NCBI RefSeq assembly: GCF_018139695.1
Contig: NZ_JAGSOG010000039.1
Coordinates: 1 to 44,032, forward strand
Length of the DNA stretch: 44,032 nucleotides
DNA from: Actinospica durhamensis
Lineage (GTDB): Bacteria; Actinomycetota; Actinomycetes; Streptomycetales; Catenulisporaceae
Direction: 5' to 3'
Part shown: piece by piece, positions 30,069-37,739 of the stretch
How positions within the stretch are numbered: position 1 is the first letter of the stretch
How the letters are laid out: each line of letters starts with the position of its first letter
Notes under the pieces: model-generated
Told to the model about the DNA's origin: nothing
The model's database searches: none
What the model saw: only the letters and a program-made list of their open reading frames with translations
Translations under genes and position numbers: made by a program

Positions 30069-30131
30069 GACCGCCGAGAGCGACGAACTCGCTGCCCGAA
30101 GGCATTCGCTCTACATTCGCTCTCGGCGGTC
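30069..30131. terminator. Long-stem terminator between the toxin and ABC-exporter genes
   Basis: A perfect 15-bp stem, GACCGCCGAGAGCGA (30069-30083) with TCGCTCTCGGCGGTC (30117-30131), has a 33-nt loop. It lies between convergent transcripts that end at 30000 (+) and 30143 (-), so it can serve as bidirectional terminator. Confidence 0.75.
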
Positions 30132-30142
30132 GGGCCCGGTCC

Positions 30143-30835
30143 TCAGCCGTCGACGCGCTCCCGCTTGATGGTGAGCTTGCCGTGCTTGATCTGGGCGAGC
30201 CGGGGCACGCGCTTGGAGAGCGCGGAGTCGTGGGTGACCATGATCACCGTCAGGCCGCGCTCCGCCCACAGCCGCTCGAGCAGGGCGAAGATGTCGTCGC
30301 GGGTCTCCTCGTCCAGGTTGCCGGTGGGCTCGTCGGCGAGGATCACCTTCGGCTCCTTGACCAGGGCCCGGGCGATGGCGACGCGCTGCTGCTGCCCGCC
30401 GGACAGTTCGGTCTGCAGATGCCCGAGCCGCTCGCCCAGGCCGACCTCGGTCAGTGCCCTGACTGCCCGCTCGCGCCGCTCGGTGGCCGGGATGCCGAGC
30501 GGGACCAGCGCGGTCTCGACGTTCTCCTGCGCGGTGAGCGTGGGAATGAGGTTGAAGCCCTGGAAGATGTAGCCGAAGTTCTGCGCGCGCAGCTTCGTCA
30601 GCTGCATCTCGCCCATCTTGGCCAGCTCCTGGCCGTCGAACTTGAGCGAGCCGCCGCTGGGCCGGTCGAGGCCGCCGAGCAGCTGGAGCAGGGTGGACTT
30701 GCCGTGGCCGGTGGGTCCCTGGATGGCGAGCATGTCGTTGTCGGGGATGACCACGTCCACGCCCTGGAGCGCGTGGACCTTCTCACCCTTGCGCTTGCCG
30801 TCGTAGACCTTCGTCAGCCCGCTGATCTCATACAT
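30143..30835 (-). CDS. ABC transporter ATP-binding protein (LolD/MacB-like)
   Basis: A 230-residue ATPase. The Walker A motif is GPTGHGKST (residues 40-48, with His instead of the common Ser), Q-loop FQGFNLIPTL, signature LSGGQQQR (about 145-152), Walker B VILADEPT (about 164-171), D-loop NLDEET and the H-loop THDSAL. It pairs with the FtsX-like permease whose stop is 32 bp upstream, so the permease gene comes first in the operon. Such MacB/FtsE-type pairs drive mechanotransmission or export of peptides, lipids or antibiotics. The ribosome binding site AAAGGA stands 11 nt before the ATG. Confidence 0.95.
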   Translation of the reverse strand: MYEISGLTKVYDGKRKGEKVHALQGVDVVIPDNDMLAIQGPTGHGKSTLLQLLGGLDRPSGGSLKFDGQELAKMGEMQLTKLRAQNFGYIFQGFNLIPTLTAQENVETALVPLGIPATERRERAVRALTEVGLGERLGHLQTELSGGQQQRVAIARALVKEPKVILADEPTGNLDEETRDDIFALLERLWAERGLTVIMVTHDSALSKRVPRLAQIKHGKLTIKRERVDG

Positions 30836-30867
30836 CGATCTGAATCCTTTTGTTCGAGGCGCGGGGC

Positions 30868-32349
30868 CTAGGCGACCTTGCTCAGGGCGTCGGCCGGGCG
30901 GAGGGAGGAGGCGCGCCAGCCACCGAGGGCGCCGGCGATCAGTCCGCCGAGGACCGCGAGCGCGACGGCGATCAGCAGGATGTTCAGGTGCACCGGCGCC
31001 GTCAGGTGCACCGTGATGTCGTTGGCCGGCTTCCTGAACCGGCTGGCGCCGCCACCGCCGCCGAAGCCGCCCGTGGTGGTGCTCGCGCTGCTGGTGGAGG
31101 CCGCGGCGGTGAGCTGGGGGGCGACCTTGTCGATGACGAGGGCGCCGGCGAAGCCGAGCCCGATGCCGAGCACTCCGCCGATCAGGCCGGTGACGATGGA
31201 CTCGCCGAGCACCTGGCGCACCACCCGGCGCGAGGTCCAGCCGATGGCCTTGAGGGTGCCGAACTCGCGGGTGCGCCGGCCGACCGCGGACATCGTGAGC
31301 AGCGCCGCGATCAGGAAGGCGGCCGCCAGGACGCCGATGACGAGCCACCTGCCGAGGTTGGTGAGCAGCGAGGCGGTGGAGGAGAGCGAGCCGGAGACCG
31401 AGTCGGCCAGCTGGGCCGAGGTGGAGACGGTGGCGCCGGAGGCGGTCTTGCCGATCTCGCTCGCGACCGCGCTGATCTGGGTGCTGCTGGCCGCCTTGAC
31501 GTAGACCGTGGTGACCTTGCCGGTCTCACTCGAGATCTTCTGCGCCTCGGCCAGCGGCAGGAAGTAGTCCTCGTCGGAGGACGTCGTCACGATGCCCACG
31601 ACGGTGAACTTCGTGCCGCCCAGCGTCTCGGTGGCGCCGACCTTGATGTTCTGCTGCGTCGCGTAGCTCGAGTTGACCACGGCGACCGCGGCGCTCGAGT
31701 CGGCGGCGCTCAGCTCGCGTCCGGAGGCGAGGGTGACCGAGGACATCGGGCCGATCGTCATGTCGGAGACGTCCACGCCCTGCATCGTGGTCTGGTTGAA
31801 GCTGAAGTTGCCCGACGGACCGCCGGCGCGGAAGCCGCCGCCGGAGCCGCCGCCGTAACCGGAGCCGGAGCGATCGCTACGGCCGGTGGACCCGGTGGAC
31901 CCGGTGGTCGAGGGCGCCTGGGTGAAGCTCTGGGTGAGCTTCCCGCTGACGTTGAAATCGGTCAGCGAGAGGCTGCCGACCGCGTCGGAGACCCCGGACA
32001 GGGCCTTGACCTTGGTCAACGTGGTGGTGGCCAGCGTGCCCGAGCCCATGGCCACCCGCGCGGTGTCCTGCGAGGCGGTCGTGGTCTTGGTGCCGGTGGT
32101 CGTCTGCGCCTGGCCGCTGAACCCGAAGCTCTGCGCCCCGCCGGAGCCGCGGGTGGCCGGCTGGGTCACCGTGATGTCGGTGCCGACGCCGTAGAGCGAC
32201 TTGAGCACGTCCGTCTGCGCCGCCTTGACGCCGTCCGAGGCGGAGCTGACCGTGATGGCCAGACCGATCCCGAGGGCAAGGCCGAGCGCGATGACGAGGG
32301 CTTGCCGAGCGCGTCTGCGCAGCTCACGGCCCAGATAGGTGAAGAACAT
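30868..32349 (-). CDS. FtsX/MacB-family ABC permease with extended Gly/Ser/Thr-rich loop
   Basis: A 493-residue permease. TM1 is at about residues 15-38 (RQALVIALGLALGIGLAITV), followed by a large extracytoplasmic domain (about 40-330), then the three C-terminal helices of the FtsX fold (LGRWLVIGVLAAAFLIAALL, ESIVTGLIGGVLGIGLGFAG, LLIAVALAVLGGLIAGALGG). The extracytoplasmic domain carries several low-complexity inserts (STTGSTGSTGRSDRSGSGYG and others), longer than in typical members. ATG 32349 follows AGGGA. The pair exports something or transmits force, but no substrate is indicated. It is divergent from the regulatory PP2C/kinase protein (317-bp gap). Confidence 0.93.
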   Translation of the reverse strand: MFFTYLGRELRRRARQALVIALGLALGIGLAITVSSASDGVKAAQTDVLKSLYGVGTDITVTQPATRGSGGAQSFGFSGQAQTTTGTKTTTASQDTARVAMGSGTLATTTLTKVKALSGVSDAVGSLSLTDFNVSGKLTQSFTQAPSTTGSTGSTGRSDRSGSGYGGGSGGGFRAGGPSGNFSFNQTTMQGVDVSDMTIGPMSSVTLASGRELSAADSSAAVAVVNSSYATQQNIKVGATETLGGTKFTVVGIVTTSSDEDYFLPLAEAQKISSETGKVTTVYVKAASSTQISAVASEIGKTASGATVSTSAQLADSVSGSLSSTASLLTNLGRWLVIGVLAAAFLIAALLTMSAVGRRTREFGTLKAIGWTSRRVVRQVLGESIVTGLIGGVLGIGLGFAGALVIDKVAPQLTAAASTSSASTTTGGFGGGGGASRFRKPANDITVHLTAPVHLNILLIAVALAVLGGLIAGALGGWRASSLRPADALSKVA

Positions 32350-32666
32350 CGGTGGTCCCTGATCTCTGGTGACAGTCGAGGAGAAGACTCCGAGGCGGAC
32401 CGAGACCGCGTCGGCTTACGGCCCGGAATCTCGCTCAATCACCTTCGCCGAATGTTAACCACCGATGAAATTGCTCTCAGGATCTGAGCTTCTTATGGGA
32501 TCCTTGGCTTGATCTCATCTGCCCCTCCGCCGGCGCCCGGCGTCGCCGCGGTGGCGAGGGCAGACGCACTCGCGCTCGCCTCAAGGGCCCGTGCCGGTGG
32601 CGGCGGCACGCCAGGAATGCTTTGATCGCAGGGTGAATTGTTCCTTATCGTCACCTAGGAGGCGCT
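32350..32666. other. Divergent intergenic region of the ABC exporter and the PP2C-type regulator
   Basis: I see no gene here. AT-richer stretches at about 32440-32520 and 32620-32650 are likely promoter areas for the leftward and rightward genes. A possible TTGATC (32622-32627), 18-bp spacer, TATCGT (32646-32651) promoter precedes the rightward gene, but its start would fall on the ribosome binding site, so confidence is low. Confidence 0.35.
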
Positions 32667-34766
32667 ATGGGCGCTGCCGGTGATGGTGGGGGCGGCGAGC
32701 GTGGCATGCTGGAGACGAGCGAGGTCGATGCGGCTGTCCTGGCCGCCCTCTTCGACTCGCCGATCAGCCTCTACGTGCTCGACTCCGCACTGCGACTGGT
32801 CCGCTTCAACCCCTCCGCGCGACGCTTGCGTGACTTCCCGATCGCGGGCGTGATGGGGCAACCCGTCTCCGAGGTGCTGCGCCTGTTCGACCTGGACCAG
32901 CCCGAACGGGCGGCGCAACTCGCCCGCGACGTGCTCGAGACGGGTACGCCCGTGCTCGACGAGTGGTTCACGGCCCGCAGCCGGGACCCGGTGGTCGAGT
33001 CGGTGCATTCGGTCGCGTATTTCCGCCTGCACGATCGCGAAGGCGGGGTCCTGGGGGTGCTCGTCGCCGTAACCGACGTCACCACGAGGGCCGCGGCCGA
33101 GGAGCGGGTGCGACTGCTCAACCTCGCCAGTACGCGGATCGGCACCACCCTGGACGTGTACCAGACGGCGATGGAAATGTGCGATGTCAGCGTGCCGCGC
33201 TTGGCCGACGCCGTGGCCGTCGACGTGCTCGACTCGCTGCTGCGCGGGGAGGTGCCGCCTCCCGGGGCGGTCCTCAAGGGGCAGTCGCTGCGGCGCGCCG
33301 GATTCTTCTCCGTCTCCGGCAGGCAAGGCGTCCCGGCGGTGGGCGAAGGTTCCTCCTACCCCTACGACACGCCCTACGACCGTGTTCTGGCGACGTTGCG
33401 GCCGCAGCTGATCCCGCAGCTCGACCCCGATGCCCTGTGGCTGGAGCGCGATCAGCGGGGCAACCGGCTGCGCGACGCCGGAGTGCACTCCATGATGTCG
33501 GTGCCCCTCTCGGCGCGCGGCTCGGTTCTCGGCCTCGCCAGCTTCTACCGCTGGCAAAACCCCGTGCCTTTCGACGCCGCGGACCTGGAACTCGCCGAGC
33601 AGGTCGGCGCGGTCGCGGCGCTGTGCCTGGACAACGCTCGGCTCTACACCCGCGAACGCTCCGTCGCACGCCTGCAGGGGGCCTCCGGCCGGCGACCGGG
33701 CGAAGAGTCGGTGCGCTCCGCCGTGGAGACCGCGCACGCGTACCGGCCGGCCGGGGCAGGCGGAGCCTGGTTCGACGTGATCGCCCTGTCCGGTTCCCGC
33801 GTCGCTCTCGTGGTGGGTGACAGCACCGGGCTCGGCGCGCACGCCGCCGCGGCGATGGGCGAACTGCGCGCCGCGAGCGCCGCGCTGTCCGGGCTGGACC
33901 TGCTGCCGGACGAGCTCCTCGAACGACTGCACGTGATGGCGGGTAAGCCGCACCGGCGTGAGGCCTCGACCGACGGCTCGGCCGAGGGCGAAGCCCGGCG
34001 CGAGACCTGCTTGTACGTCGTCTACGATCCGGCGACCCGGATCTGCTCGGCAGCCAGCGCGGACCACCCACCGCCGATCGTGGCCTACGCCGACGGACGC
34101 GTCGAGGAGTTGGACGTCCCGCAGGGGCCACCCCTCGGCCACGGTGCGGCACAGTACGACGCATCCGAACACGAGCTGCCCGAGGGCGCCGTCCTGCTGC
34201 TGCGCAACGACGCGTTCATCCAGACCGGCTGGGACGGGGCCACGCCGCATTCCGCGCTGTTGACCAGTGCCGCCACGTCGCCCGATGTCTCGCTCAAGGA
34301 CGTGTGCGACGCGCTCATGAACGCCGCCGCCTTCCCGCCCGAGCGAGACGCCATCGTGCTTCTCGCCCGCACCCACGCGCTGCACCCCTCGCAGACCGCG
34401 TCCTGGACGCTGCCCGCGACCTTCGAGGCGGCCGGACAGGCCCGCAGGCTGGCCACCACGCAGCTCAAGGACTGGGGGATCGAAGCGCTCAGCGACAGCA
34501 CCGAACTCGTCGTCAGTGAGCTGGTCACCAACGCGCTGCGGTACGCCGAAGGGCCCATCGGCCTGCGCCTGATCTGCGACCGCACCCTGACCTGCGAGGT
34601 CACCGACGACAGCAACACCGCGCCCCGGCTGCGCCGCGCACACGACGACGACGAAGGCGGCCGCGGACTGTTCATCACCGAACAGCTGACGCAGCGTTGG
34701 GGCGCACGCCCGAACCGGCAGGGCAAGACGATCTGGGCCGAGCAGCCGCTCGAATCGACGCCGTGA
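32667..34766 (+). CDS. PAS-GAF-PP2C(SpoIIE)-HATPase regulator with altered phosphatase motif
   Basis: A 699-residue signalling protein. Domains: PAS (about 25-140, SPISLYVLDSALRLVRFN), GAF (about 155-325, PLSARGSVLGLASFYRW), SpoIIE-like PP2C (about 350-560), and an RsbW-type HATPase (about 570-699, SELVTNALRYA, EGGRGLFITEQL). In actinomycetes this architecture controls anti-sigma/anti-anti-sigma switching. Here the PP2C motif usually read as GGDWxDV is GGAWFDV (Ala367), GDVxGHG is GDSTGLG (384-390), and AGHPPP is ADHPPP. The first Asp is a metal ligand, so phosphatase activity may be lost or changed, while the kinase half keeps its Asn and Gly boxes. AGGAGG lies 4 nt before the ATG. Confidence 0.92.
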   Translation: MGAAGDGGGGERGMLETSEVDAAVLAALFDSPISLYVLDSALRLVRFNPSARRLRDFPIAGVMGQPVSEVLRLFDLDQPERAAQLARDVLETGTPVLDEWFTARSRDPVVESVHSVAYFRLHDREGGVLGVLVAVTDVTTRAAAEERVRLLNLASTRIGTTLDVYQTAMEMCDVSVPRLADAVAVDVLDSLLRGEVPPPGAVLKGQSLRRAGFFSVSGRQGVPAVGEGSSYPYDTPYDRVLATLRPQLIPQLDPDALWLERDQRGNRLRDAGVHSMMSVPLSARGSVLGLASFYRWQNPVPFDAADLELAEQVGAVAALCLDNARLYTRERSVARLQGASGRRPGEESVRSAVETAHAYRPAGAGGAWFDVIALSGSRVALVVGDSTGLGAHAAAAMGELRAASAALSGLDLLPDELLERLHVMAGKPHRREASTDGSAEGEARRETCLYVVYDPATRICSAASADHPPPIVAYADGRVEELDVPQGPPLGHGAAQYDASEHELPEGAVLLLRNDAFIQTGWDGATPHSALLTSAATSPDVSLKDVCDALMNAAAFPPERDAIVLLARTHALHPSQTASWTLPATFEAAGQARRLATTQLKDWGIEALSDSTELVVSELVTNALRYAEGPIGLRLICDRTLTCEVTDDSNTAPRLRRAHDDDEGGRGLFITEQLTQRWGARPNRQGKTIWAEQPLESTP

Positions 34767-34880
34767 AGGACTGGGGGGACGTGGAGACGAAGGGTGCTTA
34801 CGGCACCCGCGTGCTGCGGATTTCGGGGTTACGCCGGGGAGGCATCTGAGAGACATCTGAGAGGGCGCTACCATCGGCGG

Positions 34881-36110
34881 GTGTTTCTTCCTCGGCGCCT
34901 CGCAGCCACATCGACGCTCATAGCCGGCCTGACCCTGGCCGCGGGTTCGCTGTCCGGATGCGGCTCCGCCGCCGCTCCGGCCGTCTCGGCGGCGGACTCG
35001 CATCCCGTGAGCATCATGACCACGACCCCTGCGACTCTCGCCTCGAGGCCGGCGTCCGCCTCGCCGCCGCCCAGCCCCTCGCCCCGGCCTAGCGCCGCGC
35101 GATCGACCGCGGCCGCCGCGTTGCCGGCTCCCGGAAACCCCGACGGGCACGCGACGATCCCGGCGGCAGCCGATGCGGTCGACACCTCGCACCCGACACG
35201 AGTGGTCGGTGACGGGACCGCGTCGAGTTGCACGTCCGCGGCCGTGGTCAGCGCTGTGGCAGAGGGCGGCGTGATCACCTTCTCCTGCGGACCGGCCCCG
35301 GTCGTCATCACCATGGCCGCCACGGCGAAGGTGGTGAACTCCGCCCAGACCGTCGTGCTCGACGGCGGCGGCAAGGTCACGCTCAGCGGCGGCGGCAAGC
35401 GCCGGATCCTGTACATGAACACGTGCGACCAGGCGCAGACCTGGACCACCTCGCACTGCCAGAACCAGGAGTATCCGCAGCTGACGCTGCAGAACCTCGT
35501 CTTCACCGACGGAGACTCCACCGGCCAGGACGCCTTCGGCGGCGGAGGCGGCGCCGTCTTCGCCAGCGGTGGCCGGCTGAAGATCGTCAACGACCGCTTC
35601 ACCGGCAACCGCTGCGACTCCACCGGCCCCGACCTCGGCGGCGCCGCGGTGCGCGCCCTGGAGCAGTACGACAATCTGCCGGTCTACGTCGTCAAGAGCA
35701 CCTTCGGCGGCGCCCCCGGCCTAGGCGGCGTGTGCTCCAACGGCGGCGCGCTCAGCAGCATCGGCGTGTCCTGGGACGTGCTCGACTGCGTGATGACCTA
35801 CAACCAGGCGATCGGCGTCGGCGCCAACCCGGCCCGCAGCGGCACACCCGGCGGCGGCAGCGGGGGAGCGATCTACAACGACGGCAACACCTACACCCTG
35901 ACCATCGCCGGCTCGGTCATCGAGCACAACCAGGCCAACGAGGGCGGCGGCGCGGTGTTCTTCGTCAGCAACGACCGCACCGGCACCCTGACCATCGACG
36001 ACTCCACCCTGAGCTCGAACGTCAACAAGGGCTTCTTCACCGCCGGGTATCCCGGAGTCTTCTTCCTCGGCCACGGCAGCCCGGTCGTCGACGGATCCAG
36101 CCTGGAGTGA
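34881..36110 (+). CDS. Lipoprotein with right-handed parallel beta-helix repeats
   Basis: A 409-residue exported protein beginning at GTG 34881 (GGCGG upstream). The signal ends in SLSGC, a lipobox, so it is anchored by lipid at Cys. After a Ser/Pro/Ala-rich linker (about 40-105), repeated short strands such as AAVVSAVAEGGVITFSCG, LTLQNLVFTDGDST, GGAVFASGGRLKIVNDRFTG and GGAIYNDGNTYTLTIAGSVI form a pectate-lyase-like beta-helix. No catalytic residue set of a known lyase or hydrolase could be recognised. It may bind or cleave polysaccharide at the cell surface. A direct repeat CATCTGAGAG at about 34842-34864 lies just upstream. The frame stays open to 34794 but lacks a signal peptide there. 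Confidence 0.8.
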   Translation: MFLPRRLAATSTLIAGLTLAAGSLSGCGSAAAPAVSAADSHPVSIMTTTPATLASRPASASPPPSPSPRPSAARSTAAAALPAPGNPDGHATIPAAADAVDTSHPTRVVGDGTASSCTSAAVVSAVAEGGVITFSCGPAPVVITMAATAKVVNSAQTVVLDGGGKVTLSGGGKRRILYMNTCDQAQTWTTSHCQNQEYPQLTLQNLVFTDGDSTGQDAFGGGGGAVFASGGRLKIVNDRFTGNRCDSTGPDLGGAAVRALEQYDNLPVYVVKSTFGGAPGLGGVCSNGGALSSIGVSWDVLDCVMTYNQAIGVGANPARSGTPGGGSGGAIYNDGNTYTLTIAGSVIEHNQANEGGGAVFFVSNDRTGTLTIDDSTLSSNVNKGFFTAGYPGVFFLGHGSPVVDGSSLE

Positions 36111-36225
36111 GCAGCGCTCTGGCCGGTGCTCGGGGCCGCGCGTGAAGCGGCGTCGCAGAGCACGCTTGCCCTGGTCGCGCCGAAAAGCGATTCCCTCCCG
36201 ACCCGGCACCTGCGAGGATCCGGCC

Positions 36226-36597
36226 ATGAACACCCGCGAACCTGACTACATGAGGCTCTTGGTCGAATCGCTCGAGATCCTTGCTGCCGACCCGCAAGTG
36301 CAGATCGCGTTCATCGACAAGCCCGGACTCAGCGCGGACGACCTCGCAGAAGACCACGTCGCCCCCGCGGGGAACGCCAAGTGGATGCACGCGGTGGGAC
36401 TGATCAGCCTCGAGGTCAGAGTGCGGGCTGAGCGCATCGACGAACTCTTCACCGCGATGAGCGGCGCCGCCAACGCCGAGCGATGGACCCACCTCGCCCT
36501 CCAGACCGACCCCGGCTGGGCCGAAGTACGAACCCTCGCCCGCGAAGCCCTCGCCATGCTCCAACCGGGTGCAGTCGGCACCGAAAACGTGCGCTGA
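36226..36597 (+). CDS. Small conserved hypothetical protein (SCO4402-like pattern)
   Basis: A 123-residue soluble protein (MRLLVESLEILAADPQVQIA, DLAEDHVAPAGNAKWMHAV, WAEVRTLAREALAMLQ). The pattern of an N-terminal helix, a central acidic part and a C-terminal ADPxW..V...AR.AL helix resembles the SCO4402-type hypothetical family, but I am not certain. No enzyme motif or membrane segment. ATG 36226 follows GAGGATCC; the open frame starts earlier (36142) but is basic and non-homologous. It is transcribed rightward, with only 133 bp before the convergent nucleotidyltransferase. Confidence 0.68.
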   Translation: MNTREPDYMRLLVESLEILAADPQVQIAFIDKPGLSADDLAEDHVAPAGNAKWMHAVGLISLEVRVRAERIDELFTAMSGAANAERWTHLALQTDPGWAEVRTLAREALAMLQPGAVGTENVR

Positions 36598-36730
36598 CCG
36601 GCGGACAACCGAAGACCCTCTAAGGAGCCTGGGCGGCTCTTCGTCCGCTCACCCAGTTCTCTGGCTGGCATCCGTTCTCATCGACCGGAAGTTCGAATCC
36701 GCCGTCGGACACCTCGAGGTACAGGCGTCC

Positions 36731-37288
36731 TCATCCAGTTCGGCCGTGCTCACCGCTGGGCTGGCTGGTGCGAAATGGTTCGGGCACGGTGAGGCCGAAG
36801 TGGGCGCAAAGCTGGGTGACGTCAGAGACGTCTACGGCGCGGGTTGGGTAGCCGGTGTGGCATCGCAGTGCCCACTCTGGGGCCTCGCAGCGGACGACCG
36901 TTTCGAGGATCCGGCCTTCGCCACGGAGGTCGGCCGTGGTGAACTGGGCTCCGTCTATGACGCTGCCGTAGTGAACGACTCCGTTGGCGAGTTCCTCGTA
37001 CAAGTGGAGGTCGACTCGCAGGTGCTCGCCGTCGTGGAGCACGAAGTTCCATGGCCGGTCGCCGCCCCAGGGCAGTACGCGGTCGATGCCGAGGCGCGAG
37101 AACGCGGCGATCAGCGGGTCGAGGTCGGCGGCGGGAAGCCAGAGGTCGAGGTCGGAATGTTCGCGCGTCTGCCTGCCGATCAGCGCGTCTACGGCCCATC
37201 CGCCGCCGACGCAGGCTCGAACGTCGTGAGCGTCGAGCTCCGCGAGCACTGACATCGCCGACTCGGCTGCCATGACGTGGTTGTGCAT
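36731..37288 (-). CDS. Nucleotidyltransferase, aminoglycoside/lincosamide-adenylyltransferase-like
   Basis: A 185-residue protein of the small nucleotidyltransferase fold. The signature is CVGGGWAVDALIGRQTREHS followed by DLDLWLPAA: the Gly-Gly-x-Ala helix start and the D-x-D metal pair; LRVDLHLYEE supplies the third acid. This matches ANT(2'')/LinB-type enzymes that add AMP to aminoglycosides or lincosamides, though many chromosomal members have unproven substrates. ATG 37288 is supported by GGAGG with 7-nt spacing; a second Met is at 37273. It converges on the small hypothetical gene and is divergent from the RHS gene with a long, AT-richer gap. Confidence 0.85.
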   Translation of the reverse strand: MHNHVMAAESAMSVLAELDAHDVRACVGGGWAVDALIGRQTREHSDLDLWLPAADLDPLIAAFSRLGIDRVLPWGGDRPWNFVLHDGEHLRVDLHLYEELANGVVHYGSVIDGAQFTTADLRGEGRILETVVRCEAPEWALRCHTGYPTRAVDVSDVTQLCAHFGLTVPEPFRTSQPSGEHGRTG

Positions 37289-37455
37289 CCGCCGCCTCCG
37301 ATCTGCTTACGCTTGCAGCACGGTGAAGTTTGGTGAACCGAAATGCCAAGTATCATACTCGATTACATTCTCATGAAAATGGGCTAAGTTAGACAGCTGA
37401 GATTTGGTGCGGTGGGGTCTGTCAGGACCCAGGCTGCCCAGACACGACACGCCTC

Positions 37456-37471
37456 TGTGATCGAGATCACA
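37456..37471. promoter_or_regulatory. CRP/FNR-type binding site
   Basis: TGTGATCGAGATCACA has 7-bp arms (TGTGATC, GATCACA) and fits the consensus TGTGA-N6-TCACA at every conserved base. Actinomycetes encode Crp proteins that use GTG-N8-CAC-like sites. It stands 268 bp before the RHS start and 167 bp before the nucleotidyltransferase start, so either gene could be affected. Confidence 0.65.
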
Positions 37472-37577
37472 CCCCCCTCGACGCCCCGCCATGGGGCCTG
37501 GCCTGCGTAAGACGGCCGCGGCCTTGATCAGAGAACTGCTGGTGAATCAGGGGTTCCATAGTCTGTGGTTCATACTT

Positions 37578-37617
37578 TTCGCAAGCGAAATGACCGGCAT
37601 TGAGGTCAGCTTGCGAA
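37578..37617 (+). promoter_or_regulatory. Leader hairpin with mutually exclusive pairings upstream of the RHS gene
   Basis: TTCGCAAGC (37578-37586) pairs perfectly with GCTTGCGAA (37609-37617), continued by TGACC (37591-37595) with GGTCA (37604-37608), leaving a GAAA bulge and an 8-nt loop. The same left strand can instead close on itself as TTTCGC-AA-GCGAAA (37577-37590). Two exclusive folds 120-160 nt before the start codon resemble a switchable leader. Only the base pairing is seen; function is inferred. Confidence 0.5.
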
Positions 37618-37739
37618 ATATCTCGGCACTCCGTGCATTGTCGGGGGAACGGTCGGCGGCTAGCTTCAAAGCTCGCTGACACAGTCTCACAGTGGACTGT
37701 CTCGGAGTTCATGAAATACCCACAGAGGAGACAGAGCCC

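Larger units (their letters stand above)
37289..37739. other. 451-bp AT-richer control region upstream of the RHS gene
   Basis: No gene is visible. The segment 37320-37410 is markedly richer in A+T than the rest of the window. It includes AGTATCATACT (37349-37359), a hairpin GGGTC...GACCC (37415-37430), a CRP-type palindrome (37456-37471), a foldable leader (37578-37617) and ACAGTC...GACTGT (37681-37700) near the ribosome binding site. A definite promoter could not be assigned. Confidence 0.5.
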
